This document shows positions 32,703-41,575 of a stretch of 64,000 nucleotides of DNA, piece after piece. The notes beneath the pieces are model-generated. The model worked only from the letters and a program-made list of their open reading frames with translations, made no database searches and was not told where the DNA came from. Positions within the stretch are counted from its first letter, which is position 1; every line of letters starts with the position of its first letter. Both the position numbers and the translations under genes were made by a program. The stretch is from Actinomycetes bacterium (GTDB lineage: Bacteria; Actinomycetota; Acidimicrobiia; Acidimicrobiales; Acidimicrobilacustridaceae): assembly GCA_029782025.1 (NCBI GenBank), contig JAKOVR010000119.1, positions 62,001 through 126,000 on the forward strand, in the 5' to 3' direction.

Positions 32703-33276
32703 GCGGCTGTTCCTGGCCCTCTGGCCCCCGGCCGAGATCGTCGAGGCTCTGGCCGCGCTGCCCCGTCCGGCCGAGGCCGGGGTGCGCTGGGTCGAGCCGG
32801 ACCACTGGCACATCACCCTCCGCTTCTTCGGCGAGGCCGAGCCGGTGGCCGTCGGCGCGGCGATCGACGCCCTGGTCGAGGCCCCGATCGCCGGAGCTCC
32901 GATCGCCGACACCCCGATCGACGACCGTGCCGTCGAGGTCGTGCTGGGGCCGAAGGTGAGCCGGCTCGGGCGGGCCGTGGTCTGCCTGCCGGCCCGGGGC
33001 CTCGACGAGCTGGCCCGGCGGATCGCCGCCGCCACCGGCGACCTCGGTCAGCCGCCCGATCCCCGTCCGTTCGCCGGTCACCTCACGCTGGCCCGATTGC
33101 GCCACCGGGCGGCCTGCGGCCTGGCCGGCGCGCCGTTCTCGGCACGGTTCCCGGCCACCGAGCTCACGCTGGTGGCCAGTCGGCGGGGGCCGACCGGCCT
33201 CCGCTACGACGTGATCGCCCGCTGGCCCCTGCCCCTCCCTGCCGGCTCGCCGGGGCGGGCCGATCAGGCCAGGTAG
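32695..33276 (+). CDS. thpR: RNA 2',3'-cyclic phosphodiesterase (2H/LigT family)
   Basis: This 193-aa protein has the two catalytic HxT motifs of 2H phosphoesterases: HITL at about residue 38 and HLTL at about 127. ThpR enzymes open 2',3'-cyclic phosphate ends on RNA. The GTG start overlaps the cinA stop by 8 bp, so the pair is cotranslated. A repeat-like APIAGAPIADTPIDD loop sits mid-protein. The end overlaps the convergent kinase gene by 13 bp. Confidence 0.88.
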   Translation: MAERLFLALWPPAEIVEALAALPRPAEAGVRWVEPDHWHITLRFFGEAEPVAVGAAIDALVEAPIAGAPIADTPIDDRAVEVVLGPKVSRLGRAVVCLPARGLDELARRIAAATGDLGQPPDPRPFAGHLTLARLRHRAACGLAGAPFSARFPATELTLVASRRGPTGLRYDVIARWPLPLPAGSPGRADQAR

Positions 33277-34304
33277 CGGGTGGCCTCGAGCACCCGCTGC
33301 TCCCACCACCGGTACTCGTCGTCGGGCCCGTCCATGGCCTTGCTCCACCCGAGCTGGAGGAAGGCGCCGATGAGCGCCAGGCCGAGGTGGGCGTCCCAGT
33401 CCGGCTCGGGATCGATGCCGCAGACGACGAGGGCCCGCCGGTAGGCGTCGATGGCGTCCTCCTTGGCCTCGGGGAGCCGGCGGCAGTTGACGGCGAGGTA
33501 CCACGCCAGGTCGGCCGCGGGCGGGGCCCATCCGGGGAAGGCCCAGTCGAGCAGGACGGTGGCGCCGGCGCCCGGCGTGCCGTCCGGGCCCGGCAGCGAG
33601 CCGAGGTTGCCGAACTTCCAGTCGCTGTGGACGAGGGTGACGGGCAGGGGCGCCACCGCCTCGAACAGCGGGCCGGGGTCGGCGAAGAGGTCGTCGACCA
33701 GGGCGCCGAGGCCAGGGTTGAGGGCCCGCAGCGCCTCCCATCCCCCGGCGACGACCGACGGCACCCCGCCGGAGTTCCCGAGCGCCCGCTCGATGACGGG
33801 CAGGTGGGGGTTGAACAGACACCACCGGGCGAAGTGCGGGGCCAGCTCGACGTCGGCGGGGGAGTCCCAGAAGGCGGCGTGGAGCGCGGCCATGTGGGCC
33901 AGGAACCGGCGGTGCTGGTCGAAGGGGACCACTCCGTCGCCCTCGGGCACGAGGTGGGGGCCGACGTCGCGCATCAGCACCGCCGCTCCCCACCCGTGGC
34001 GCCCGAGCCCGGTGGCCACGTCGACGATCGTGGTGTCGATCTCGGGGGGGAGGGCGTCGAGGAGCCCGGCCTGCCACAACATGGCCGGGCGGCAGCGGAG
34101 GTCGCCGGTGGCCCGCATGATCCAGTCGTCGTCGTAGTGCAGGTACTTCACCACGAACCGCTCGCCGTCCTTGACGACCCGCTCGAGGCTGGCCGAGGAC
34201 AGCGAATCGCCGGGCGCCATCGCCTCCCGGGCGCTCACCCCGGCGAGGAGGGCGTCGACCGACGCCGCCGGGGCGCGGGGCTGGAGGACGATCGGCCGGG
34301 CCAT
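33264..34304 (-). CDS. Aminoglycoside-phosphotransferase-like (APH/ChoK-fold) kinase
   Basis: The 346-aa protein has the catalytic loop HSDWKFGN (HxDxxxxN) and the metal-binding LLDWAFPG. Upstream sequence around RFVVKYLHYDDD likely carries the ATP lysine. This fold phosphorylates small molecules or, in acyl-CoA catabolic settings, unknown hydroxyl compounds. It lies 49 bp downstream of the ADP-ligase/thiolase/DUF35 operon and may be its last gene. GGGAGGG is a plausible ribosome site. No resistance role is implied. Confidence 0.8.
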   Translation of the reverse strand: MARPIVLQPRAPAASVDALLAGVSAREAMAPGDSLSSASLERVVKDGERFVVKYLHYDDDWIMRATGDLRCRPAMLWQAGLLDALPPEIDTTIVDVATGLGRHGWGAAVLMRDVGPHLVPEGDGVVPFDQHRRFLAHMAALHAAFWDSPADVELAPHFARWCLFNPHLPVIERALGNSGGVPSVVAGGWEALRALNPGLGALVDDLFADPGPLFEAVAPLPVTLVHSDWKFGNLGSLPGPDGTPGAGATVLLDWAFPGWAPPAADLAWYLAVNCRRLPEAKEDAIDAYRRALVVCGIDPEPDWDAHLGLALIGAFLQLGWSKAMDGPDDEYRWWEQRVLEATRYLA

Positions 34305-34353
34305 GCCCTCCCATGTTGGCCCACGGCGGGCGCCCTCGCCCGGCCGAGCGGGG

Positions 34354-34818
34354 TCAGGTCGTCCGGCGGCGCCAGCGGGGGAGGGCCAGGCCGTCCTCCA
34401 CGGGCTCGAACACCACCTCGACCGGGTCGCCGATGGCGATGCGGTGGGGGTCGACGTGGTCGAGTCGATCCCCGGGGCTTTCCACGATGTTGCCGACGAA
34501 GCGGATCGCCGGGTCGTCGTCGCTCGTGACCACCACCACGTTGTAGGGGGCCTGCTCGGCGTAGGCGGCGAGCAGCGGCGGGTGGGCGACGACCCAGCTC
34601 CAGACCGTGCCCCGGCCCGACAACCTCGCCCAGTCGTGGTCGAAGGCCCGGCAGTGCGGGCACAGCGGGCGGGGCGGGAAGCGCAGGGCGCCGCAGGCCG
34701 CGCACTGCTGCACCCGCAACTCGCCCGCGGCGCACCAGCGCCAGAACGCCGCCGCGTCCTCGTCGTCGGCGGCCGGGAGCAACATGCCCGTGACCGGCTG
34801 GCGGGCCTCCCCGCTCAT
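34354..34818 (-). CDS. DUF35 zinc-ribbon/OB-fold protein
   Basis: This 154-aa protein has a rubredoxin-like zinc ribbon (CAACGALRFPPRPLCPHC, two CxxC pairs) followed by an OB-fold. Such proteins pair with thiolase-like enzymes, as in the Ltp2-ChsH2 aldolase of mycobacterial steroid breakdown and other thiolase complexes. The gene overlaps its thiolase partner (34815) by 4 bp, which supports a complex made in equal amounts. Confidence 0.88.
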   Translation of the reverse strand: MSGEARQPVTGMLLPAADDEDAAAFWRWCAAGELRVQQCAACGALRFPPRPLCPHCRAFDHDWARLSGRGTVWSWVVAHPPLLAAYAEQAPYNVVVVTSDDDPAIRFVGNIVESPGDRLDHVDPHRIAIGDPVEVVFEPVEDGLALPRWRRRTT

Positions 34819-36002
34819 CGATCGTCGCTCCGGAGGAGGAGGGCCGACGTGGGGACACCCTCGCCGCTCGTGACCAGGCAGGTGGTCGCGCCCGGCACCT
34901 GCGAGCGCGAGGTGCCCCGCATCTGGCGCACGCCCTCGACGATCAGGTTGAAGCCGTGGAGGTAGGCCTCGCTCATGCCCCCGCCGCTGGTGTTCACGGG
35001 GAGGCCGCCGCCGATCCGGCCCGGGCCGTCGAAGGCGAGGCGGTCGCCCTCGCCGAAGGAGGCGCCCTCACCCCGGCCGCAGAACCCGTAGCCCTCGAGC
35101 GAGAGCGGGACGAGGGGGCTGAAGGCGTCGTAGAGCTGGGCCACGTCGACGTCGCCGGGACCGAAAGCGGCGTGGCGCCAGAGCAGAGACGCGCAGGCGT
35201 GGCTCGGTCCGAGCAGCGGGTCGTCGCAGAAGTAGTTGGTCATGACCTGGTGCTGGCGGGGCACGGCCTGGGCGAACCCGTGAATCAGGACGGGCGGGCC
35301 GGGGAGGTCACGGGCCCGGTCGGTGCCGGTGATGACGACGGCGGCGGCCCCGTCCGATTCGAGGCAGTTGTCGAACAGGCAGAGCGGCTCGGACACCCAC
35401 CGGGCGTCGAGGTACTGCTCGAGCGTGAGCGTCTTGGCGTGCATCATGGCGTCGGGGTTGCGGTTGGCGTGGCGCCGCACGGTCACGGCCACGGCGCCGA
35501 GCTGCGGGCGGGTGGCGCCGTGGTCGTGCATGTACCGCCGGGTGAGCATCGCGATCTCGTCGACGGGGCGGAGCAGGCCGAAGGGTCGGGTCCACTGGTG
35601 GTTGCCCTTCACCCGTTCCGCCACCCCGGCCCACGGTCGGGCCGACGCCGCCCCGCGCTTGCGGGAGCGCCAGGCCACGGCGACGCGGCACTGCCCCGTG
35701 GCCACCGCCATCGCCGCCTGCCCCACCACCCCGCAGCCGGCCCCGCCGCCGTAGCCGACCTGGGAGAACCAGGTGAGGTCGCCGAGGCCGAGGTTGCGGG
35801 CGATCTCGGTCTCGTCGGTGGTCTCCAGCGTGTAGGACGACAGCCCGTCGACCTCGTACGGCGCGATCCCCGCGTCGGCGAGGGCGGCGAGGATGGCCTC
35901 CAGGGCGAGGCGCTTCTCCGAGCGGTCGATCGACTTGGCGTACTCGGTGTGCCCGACCCCGACGATGGCCGTGCGGTCCCGGATGAGCAACGGCTCGTCC
36001 AC
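34815..36002 (-). CDS. Thiolase-like (SCP-x/Ltp-type) protein
   Basis: This 395-aa thiolase-fold protein lacks the usual thiolase CGSSQ/CSSG nucleophile context. In its place is VGYGGGAGCGVVGQAAMAVATG. The C-terminal His/Cys active-site text is replaced by NTSGGGMSEAYLHG, as in lipid-transfer-protein thiolases. YDAFSP is also typical. It may work as a retro-aldolase or thiolase with the DUF35 protein. The GTG start at 36002 is chosen from the conserved N-terminus (RDRTAIVGVGHTEYAK). The -10-like TAGGCG lies 8 nt upstream on the minus strand. Confidence 0.82.
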   Translation of the reverse strand: MDEPLLIRDRTAIVGVGHTEYAKSIDRSEKRLALEAILAALADAGIAPYEVDGLSSYTLETTDETEIARNLGLGDLTWFSQVGYGGGAGCGVVGQAAMAVATGQCRVAVAWRSRKRGAASARPWAGVAERVKGNHQWTRPFGLLRPVDEIAMLTRRYMHDHGATRPQLGAVAVTVRRHANRNPDAMMHAKTLTLEQYLDARWVSEPLCLFDNCLESDGAAAVVITGTDRARDLPGPPVLIHGFAQAVPRQHQVMTNYFCDDPLLGPSHACASLLWRHAAFGPGDVDVAQLYDAFSPLVPLSLEGYGFCGRGEGASFGEGDRLAFDGPGRIGGGLPVNTSGGGMSEAYLHGFNLIVEGVRQMRGTSRSQVPGATTCLVTSGEGVPTSALLLRSDDR

Positions 36003-36013
36003 CGCCGGGCCGC

Positions 36014-38191
36014 CTACCGACCCACGATCAGGGCGTCGAGGGCGACGACGCCCTTGCCCTTTGGGCGCACGAGCAACGGGTTGATGTCGATCTCGGCGAT
36101 GGCGCCGGCCTGGTCGAGGGCGAGTCGCTGCACCTTCATGATGGTGTCGACGAGGGCGTCCACGTCGGCGGGCCGGCCGCCCCGGACGCCTTCGAGGAGG
36201 GCGAACCCGGCGACCTCCCGCACCATACGACGGGCTTCGTCGCGCGAGAAGGGCGGTACCCGGAAGGTGACGTCGCCGAGCACCTCGACGAACACCCCAC
36301 CGAGGCCGAACATGATCACCGGCCCGAAGAGGTCGTCGTGGCTCACCCCGACCACGCACTCGACGCCGCCCTTGGCCTGCTCGCACACGAGCACACCGTC
36401 GATCTGGGGCCGGGCGTGCGGGGACCGGCCCCGGCCGGCGCGGGCCCCGGCGCTGGCCTCCATGAGCTCGGCGAAGGTGCGCTTGACCTCGGGCGCCGAC
36501 CGCACGCCCACCCGGACCAGACCGAGGTCACTCTTGTGGAGCAGGTCGGGCGAGGCGATCTTCATGACCACCGGGTAGCCGAGCGACTCGGCCGCCCGCA
36601 CCGCCTCGGCCGGCGTCCCGCACAGCACGTCGCGCGACACCTTCACCCCGTAGGCCGCCAGCACCGCCTTGCTGTCGACCTCGCTCAGGGCCCGGCCGCC
36701 CGACACCGAGGCCAGCGCCGGCGCCACCTTCCGCGCCGCCGGCAGCGGGGTGGTCGGCACCTCGGCGAAGGGCGATTCGTAGCGGGCCTGGAAGTCCCAG
36801 TAGTCGAAGTAGGCCTTGGCCGCCTGGACGCAGTTGTGGAAGGTCCGGAACACCGGAATCCCGCCGGGGAGCAGGATGTCGGTGTAGGCGGGGTCGTTGC
36901 CGTCGGGCGAGCCCCACACCACGAACACCGGCTTGCGGGTGGTGCGGGCGGCCTCGACGAGGTCGCGCGAGAGCGGCACCGACATCGAGGCGAGGGCGCC
37001 GGTGATCGGGCAGATCACGAGGTCGACGTTGGGGTCGGCGAGGATGGCGTCGATGATCTTGCGGCCCCGCTCGTCCGACGACGGGGGACCGCCGTTGTCG
37101 ACCGGGTTGCTGACCCGCAGGTAGGTCGGGATCCACTGGTGCAGGGCCTTCTGCGTGCGGGGGGCGAGCTCGGGCATCGACAGCCCGGCCGCGGCGCAGA
37201 GGTCGGCCATGTGGGCGCCGGTGCCGCCCGAGATGGCGTAGATGCAGACCCCGCGCCCCTTGGGGCGCGTGGTGCGGGCGAACATGGCGGCGGTGTCGGT
37301 GAGCTCGTCGAGCCCGTCGACGCGCGTCACACCGAACTGCCGGAACACGGCGTCGACCACTTTGTCGGAGCCGGTGAGGTGGCCGGTGTGGCTCTTGGCC
37401 ATCGACGCCCCGGCGTCGGTGCGCCCCACCTTCACCAGCACGAGCGGCTTCTTGCGCCGGGCGGCGTGGTCGGCGGCGAGCATGAGCGTGCGCCCGTCCT
37501 TGAACCCCTCGATGTACCCGGCGATCACCCCGACCTCCTTCTGGTCGGCGAAGTAGCGGGCGAAGTCGGCGAACTCGAGGTCGGCCTCGTTGCCGGTGGG
37601 GGCCCAGTGCGAGAGCTTCACCCCGAAGTCCTGGGCCTGGAACACCGGCCGGCCCTGGTGCCCGCTCTGGGTGACGAGGGCGATCGCCGGCCCGGGGAGG
37701 TCGTCGCGGAAGTTCTCGAAGGCGTTGAGGTTGGTGTTGGGCCCGAGCAGGCGGGTGGCGGTCGTGGCCAGGAGGGCGTCGAGCCGGGCCTGGAGCGCCT
37801 CGCCCTCCTCGCCGATCTCGGCGAAGCCGGCGCTGAAGATCACGGCGAAGCGCGGGGCCTTCTGGAGGACGGTCTCGAACATCCCGACGGCGTCGGCCAC
37901 GAGGATCACGGCGAGGTCGACGGGCCCCTCGATGTCGAGGATCGACGCCACGCAGGGCTTGCCGTCGAGCTCGGTCCGGCCCGGGTTGACCGGGATGACG
38001 GTGGCGCCGGCCTTCTCCCCCCAGGCGTTGACCTTGCGCCACATGGCGGTGTTGGGCCGGCGCTCGGCGTCGGAGGCCCCGATCACGGCGACGACCCGAG
38101 GATGGAAGAACCCGTCGAGGCCGGCGTCACGCAGCCGAGTGGGGCGGCCGGACACGTCGGTGCCGGCGGGGGAGGGGCGGGAGGCGGCCAT
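36014..38191 (-). CDS. ADP-forming acyl-CoA synthetase (fused alpha and beta subunits)
   Basis: The 725-aa protein has an N-terminal CoA-binding Rossmann domain (HPRVVAVIGASDAERRPN), succinyl-CoA-ligase-like domains (GPNTNLNAFENFRDD, ISGGTGAHMADL), and a C-terminal ATP-grasp domain (LGYPVVMKIASPDLLHKSDLG). This is the acetate-CoA ligase (ADP-forming) family. Here SGHQG replaces the more usual SGALG, so the substrate may be an unusual acid. It is the first gene of the operon with the thiolase-like and DUF35 genes. The operator at 38207 sits 1 bp from its -10 TAGGCT. Confidence 0.88.
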   Translation of the reverse strand: MAASRPSPAGTDVSGRPTRLRDAGLDGFFHPRVVAVIGASDAERRPNTAMWRKVNAWGEKAGATVIPVNPGRTELDGKPCVASILDIEGPVDLAVILVADAVGMFETVLQKAPRFAVIFSAGFAEIGEEGEALQARLDALLATTATRLLGPNTNLNAFENFRDDLPGPAIALVTQSGHQGRPVFQAQDFGVKLSHWAPTGNEADLEFADFARYFADQKEVGVIAGYIEGFKDGRTLMLAADHAARRKKPLVLVKVGRTDAGASMAKSHTGHLTGSDKVVDAVFRQFGVTRVDGLDELTDTAAMFARTTRPKGRGVCIYAISGGTGAHMADLCAAAGLSMPELAPRTQKALHQWIPTYLRVSNPVDNGGPPSSDERGRKIIDAILADPNVDLVICPITGALASMSVPLSRDLVEAARTTRKPVFVVWGSPDGNDPAYTDILLPGGIPVFRTFHNCVQAAKAYFDYWDFQARYESPFAEVPTTPLPAARKVAPALASVSGGRALSEVDSKAVLAAYGVKVSRDVLCGTPAEAVRAAESLGYPVVMKIASPDLLHKSDLGLVRVGVRSAPEVKRTFAELMEASAGARAGRGRSPHARPQIDGVLVCEQAKGGVECVVGVSHDDLFGPVIMFGLGGVFVEVLGDVTFRVPPFSRDEARRMVREVAGFALLEGVRGGRPADVDALVDTIMKVQRLALDQAGAIAEIDINPLLVRPKGKGVVALDALIVGR

Positions 38192-38199
38192 GGCCCGGG

Positions 38200-38247
38200 A
38201 GCCTATCTGACACGCGTGTCAGGTCAGGGCGGGCGGCGGGGTATCCT
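38200..38247. promoter_or_regulatory. Divergent promoter with palindrome CTGACACGCGTGTCAG (regulon site 2)
   Basis: A perfect 16-bp palindrome lies at 38207-38222. On the minus strand TAGGCT (38200-38205) starts 1 bp after it and ends 8 nt before the ATG at 38191. On the plus strand TATCCT (38242-38247) is 6 nt before the ATG at 38254, and the palindrome's right arm falls at its -35. A bound repressor would block both genes. Confidence 0.72.
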
Positions 38248-38253
38248 CCCGCG

Positions 38254-39489
38254 ATGACCACCGTCCGGGAAGCCGTGATCGTCGACACCCTCCGCACCCC
38301 GATCGGGAAGCGCAAGGGGAAGCTGGCCACGTGGCACCCCACCGACCTCCTGGCCCACGCCCTCAACGGCCTGCTCGACCGCACCGGCGTCGATCCCGAG
38401 CGCATCGACGACGTGATCGGGGGGTGCATCACCCAGTCGGGCGAGCAGGGGTGCAACGTGATCCGCAACGCGTGGGTGGCGGCCGGGCTCCCGCAGTCGG
38501 TGAGCGCCACCACCGTCGACCGCCAGTGCGGGTCCTCGCAGCAGGCCGTGCACTTCGCCGCGCAGGGGATCATCGCCGGCAGCTACGACCTCGTGGTGGC
38601 GTGCGGGGTGGAGTCGATGACCCGGGCGCCGATGGCCAGCAACGCCATGAGCAAGCCCGTGGCCCTCGGCAAGGGCGACGACGCCCCGAAGGTGGGCGGC
38701 ACGGGGCCGTTCAGCCCCGACTTCCTGAAGCACTGCGACAACCAGCTCATGACCCAGTTCGAGGTGGCCCAGATCCTGGCGGGGCGCTACGGCATCACCC
38801 GGGAGGAGATGGACGCCTTCGCCGTGGAGAGCCACCGCCGCGCCGCCGAGAACACCGCCAACGGGCACTTCGCCAGCGAGATCCTGCCCACGCCCGTGAA
38901 GGCCCTCGACGGGTCGCTCACCGGTGAGGTGATGACCACCGACGAGGGCATCCGTCCCGACTGCTCGCTCGAGTCGCTGGCCGCCCTGCCCAGCGCCGCG
39001 GGCTGGGATCCCGCGTTGGCCCCCGACATCACCGCCGGCAACGCCTCGCAGATGAACGACGGCGCCGCCGCGATGCTGCTGGCCGACCGGGCCACGGCCG
39101 AGCGCCTCGGGCTCCCGGTCCGGGCCGTCATCCGCCACATGGTGGTCGGCGCCGACGACGCCGTGTTGGTGCTGAGCGCCCCGAACCCGGTCACCCGCAA
39201 GCTCCTCGCCCGCACTGGGCTCACCATCGCCGACTTCGACGCCATGGAGTGCAACGAGGCGTTCGCCGCCATCGCCCTCATGTGGGCCCGCGAGTTCGAG
39301 CCGGCCCCCGAGCGCTACAACCCCCGCGGGGGCGCCATCGCCCTCGGGCATCCGCTCGGGGCCAGCGGGATCCGCATCATGACCACGCTCCTGCACCACC
39401 TCGAGGCCACCGGTGGTCGCCTCGGCTTCCAGACCATGTGCGAGGGGGGTGGCCAGGCCAACGCCACCGTGATCGAGCGGGTGGGGTGA
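38254..39489 (+). CDS. Acetyl-CoA C-acyltransferase (thiolase)
   Basis: The 411-aa enzyme is a canonical degradative thiolase: nucleophile Cys in VDRQCGSSQ, GGAIALGHPLGASG with the catalytic His, and the second Cys in CEGGGQANA. It cleaves 3-ketoacyl-CoA to acetyl-CoA and a shortened acyl-CoA. It diverges from the ADP-forming ligase operon and shares its palindromic operator. I leave the symbol open because fadA-type names are not determined by sequence. Confidence 0.94.
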   Translation: MTTVREAVIVDTLRTPIGKRKGKLATWHPTDLLAHALNGLLDRTGVDPERIDDVIGGCITQSGEQGCNVIRNAWVAAGLPQSVSATTVDRQCGSSQQAVHFAAQGIIAGSYDLVVACGVESMTRAPMASNAMSKPVALGKGDDAPKVGGTGPFSPDFLKHCDNQLMTQFEVAQILAGRYGITREEMDAFAVESHRRAAENTANGHFASEILPTPVKALDGSLTGEVMTTDEGIRPDCSLESLAALPSAAGWDPALAPDITAGNASQMNDGAAAMLLADRATAERLGLPVRAVIRHMVVGADDAVLVLSAPNPVTRKLLARTGLTIADFDAMECNEAFAAIALMWAREFEPAPERYNPRGGAIALGHPLGASGIRIMTTLLHHLEATGGRLGFQTMCEGGGQANATVIERVG

Positions 39490-39521
39490 GGGGCGGGGAA
39501 CCCCGGGCCGTGGCGCCGCAC

Positions 39522-39527
39522 TAGCAT
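39522..39527 (+). promoter_or_regulatory. -10 element with a 5' leader
   Basis: TAGCAT at 39522 precedes a leader of about 70 nt ending in GGAGAGAAG just before the ATG at 39604. This transcript is not leaderless. Confidence 0.4.
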
Positions 39528-39603
39528 CGGGTCGGGTGGCCAGCGCACGCTGTGGGCAACCAGTGCGTCACGGTCGGCGTGCCTGGCCCGGTCCGGAGAG
39601 AAG

Positions 39604-40713
39604 ATGAGCCTGCCCCGCTGCCCCCGCTGCATGACGCCGATCCAGTACGAGTGGGACTACTGCCACACGTGTGGACTCAGTGCCGACGAGATCATCGCGG
39701 GCCTGGCCGAGGCCGGTGGTGGCTCGGCCGACGGCGACGAGTGGCTGACCGGCATCCCGGCCACGGGGCCGACCGAGCCGGAGAACGAGCCCTCGGCCCC
39801 GCCACCTGCGCCGACGCCGGAGTACCCGGGCATGGCGACGCCGGAGTACCCGGCCATGGGGGGCGCGGACGACCCGGCGATGGGAGGTGCGGCGTACCCG
39901 GCCGTGGGGGGCCCGGAGCTCCCGGCCATGGGAGGCGCCGACCCTGCGCTCCCACCCACCGCGATGCCGCCGGTCCCCCCGATGCCACCGGTCCCTCCGT
40001 CGGGCCCGCCCATGCCGCCGCCCCTCCCGGGGGTCAGCCCCGGGGAACCGGTGATCGGCGGCGGGATCACCCGTGCCGGGCTGATCGGCGGGGCGGTGAT
40101 GTTCGGCCTCCTCATCGTCGCCTTCCTCCTCTTCGGACGGGGCGGCCGGCCCGAGGTGCAGACCTCCTCCAGTGCCCCGCCGCTCGGCGAGATCACGCTG
40201 CGCCGATCCACCGAAGCGACCGGCACGTCCCTGCCCCGGTCCACCACCTCGTCGACCGACCGACCGGCGGGCGTGGCCACCTGGGTGCCGTTCCAGCCGG
40301 ACGACCAGTCGTTCTCGGTGATGTTGCCCGGCCCGCCCACCAAGAAGGCCGAGCTCGCGCTCGACACCGCGGTCGGGTCGTTGACCACCGTGGCCTTCGA
40401 GTACTCCGACGCCGAGACCCGCGAGTACCTGGTCCTGGTGGCCCCGGCGCCGGCCGGCAAGGAGCGCGACCTGCTGGCCGACATCGCTCCCGCCTTCGCC
40501 CGCACGATCCCCGGTGGCCGTGGGGCCCGGGCCGACGAGGTCGACCACTTCGGCGACCCGGCGCTGAACGCCAGCGTCGACGGTGGCGGCGCCCACTACA
40601 ACGGGCGGGCGATCCTCGTCGGCTCGAAGGTGTACCTCATCCTGGCCGGGAGCCCGCGCACGATCCCGATCTACTGGGACTACTTCCGGGACTCCTTCCG
40701 GCCGGCCCACTGA
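39604..40713 (+). CDS. Zinc-ribbon membrane protein with Pro/Met-rich linker, function unknown
   Basis: The 369-aa protein begins with a zinc ribbon (CPRCMTPIQYEWDYCHTC, residues 6-23). A long Pro/Gly/Met-rich linker (55-150) follows, with five EYPAMGG-like repeats at 73-111, then one membrane helix (about 156-178) and an extracytoplasmic domain of about 150 residues. The ribbon would be cytosolic. The outer domain (FQPDDQSFSVMLPGPP) resembles that of the next gene (FSAPDGAFSVEFPGPA). The two are tandem paralogs. No function is known to me. Confidence 0.78.
   Translation: MSLPRCPRCMTPIQYEWDYCHTCGLSADEIIAGLAEAGGGSADGDEWLTGIPATGPTEPENEPSAPPPAPTPEYPGMATPEYPAMGGADDPAMGGAAYPAVGGPELPAMGGADPALPPTAMPPVPPMPPVPPSGPPMPPPLPGVSPGEPVIGGGITRAGLIGGAVMFGLLIVAFLLFGRGGRPEVQTSSSAPPLGEITLRRSTEATGTSLPRSTTSSTDRPAGVATWVPFQPDDQSFSVMLPGPPTKKAELALDTAVGSLTTVAFEYSDAETREYLVLVAPAPAGKERDLLADIAPAFARTIPGGRGARADEVDHFGDPALNASVDGGGAHYNGRAILVGSKVYLILAGSPRTIPIYWDYFRDSFRPAH
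39820..39936 (+). repeat. Imperfect tandem repeat coding EYPAMGG-like units
   Basis: About five units of 21-27 bp around gagtacccggccatgggg encode EYPGMATP, EYPAMGGADD, PAMGGAA, YPAVGGP and ELPAMGGA. Such tracts vary in copy number and act as flexible linkers. Confidence 0.75.
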
Positions 40714-40720
40714 GTCCTGG

Positions 40721-41569
40721 ATGACCGATCCCACGGCGCTGCCGACCCCGCTCGACGGCCCGACCTGCCCCCAGTGCGGCGCTCTGGTGGAGCGCGACTG
40801 GCACTGGTGCCGTCACTGCGGCTTCGACCCGGAGGGGCTCCGGGCGTTGCTCGAACCCGACGCCCCGGGGGGCGGGCCGCCGCGCTACGCCCGCAAGGCC
40901 CCGGTGCCCCCGCCGGCTCGTCCGCCGACCATGGCCCGGACCCGCCGACGCTGGGGGACGAGGGAGGTCGCCCTCGCCGCCGTCCTGGTGGCGCTGGTGG
41001 TCGGCGGCGTCGCCGTGTTCCAGTCGTCGAACGGCTCGGAGCCGACCCGGCCGGCGCCCGGTACCGTTCCGGCGACCGCCGCCGTCGGCCCGAAGGCCAC
41101 CTCGCCGCCCTCGTCGGCGCCGGTGCCCGCGGCCGCCGCCGACTGGACCCGGTTCAGCGCTCCGGACGGCGCCTTCTCCGTCGAGTTCCCGGGTCCGGCG
41201 TCCACCGCCACCGATCGTCGCCAGGTCGACGGCCGGCCGGCCGACGTCACCACGTACGCCGCGTCGACGGGCACCATGCGTGTGTCGGTCGCCGTCTACC
41301 GCATCAACGCGTTCGGTCTCGACGTGGCCCGGGCGGCTAGCGCGGTGGTCGCCGACCTGGCCACCACCACCAAGGGCTCCGTGGTCCGATCGACGCCCCG
41401 TTCCCAGGGCGACAGGGGCGCCGACTTCCAGGTCAGCGGCCCGGGCGGGCCGCGGCAGGGGACGGTCCGCTTCGTGAGCGGCGCCATCTACGTCCTGCTC
41501 TACGAGGCGCCGACGCTCGACCCGAAGACGTGGGAGCGGTTCCAGGCGTCGCTGCGGGTGCCGGCCTGA
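40721..41569 (+). CDS. Zinc-ribbon membrane protein, paralog of upstream gene
   Basis: This 282-aa protein repeats the plan of the gene 7 bp upstream: zinc ribbon (CPQCGALVERDWHWCRHC, residues 16-33), Pro-rich linker, membrane helix (about 82-100), Ala/Pro/Ser-rich spacer, and an outer domain of about 140 residues (FSAPDGAFSVEFPGPA...). Both genes are cotranscribed. A structural or sensor role at the cell envelope is plausible. The end is 6 bp from the convergent acyl-CoA dehydrogenase. Confidence 0.78.
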   Translation: MTDPTALPTPLDGPTCPQCGALVERDWHWCRHCGFDPEGLRALLEPDAPGGGPPRYARKAPVPPPARPPTMARTRRRWGTREVALAAVLVALVVGGVAVFQSSNGSEPTRPAPGTVPATAAVGPKATSPPSSAPVPAAAADWTRFSAPDGAFSVEFPGPASTATDRRQVDGRPADVTTYAASTGTMRVSVAVYRINAFGLDVARAASAVVADLATTTKGSVVRSTPRSQGDRGADFQVSGPGGPRQGTVRFVSGAIYVLLYEAPTLDPKTWERFQASLRVPA

Positions 41570-41575
41570 CGCGGG

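Noticed and set aside
33264-34304. Antibiotic-resistance aminoglycoside kinase
   Set aside because: The fold is shared, but the context is an acyl-CoA operon and no specific resistance family is recognisable.
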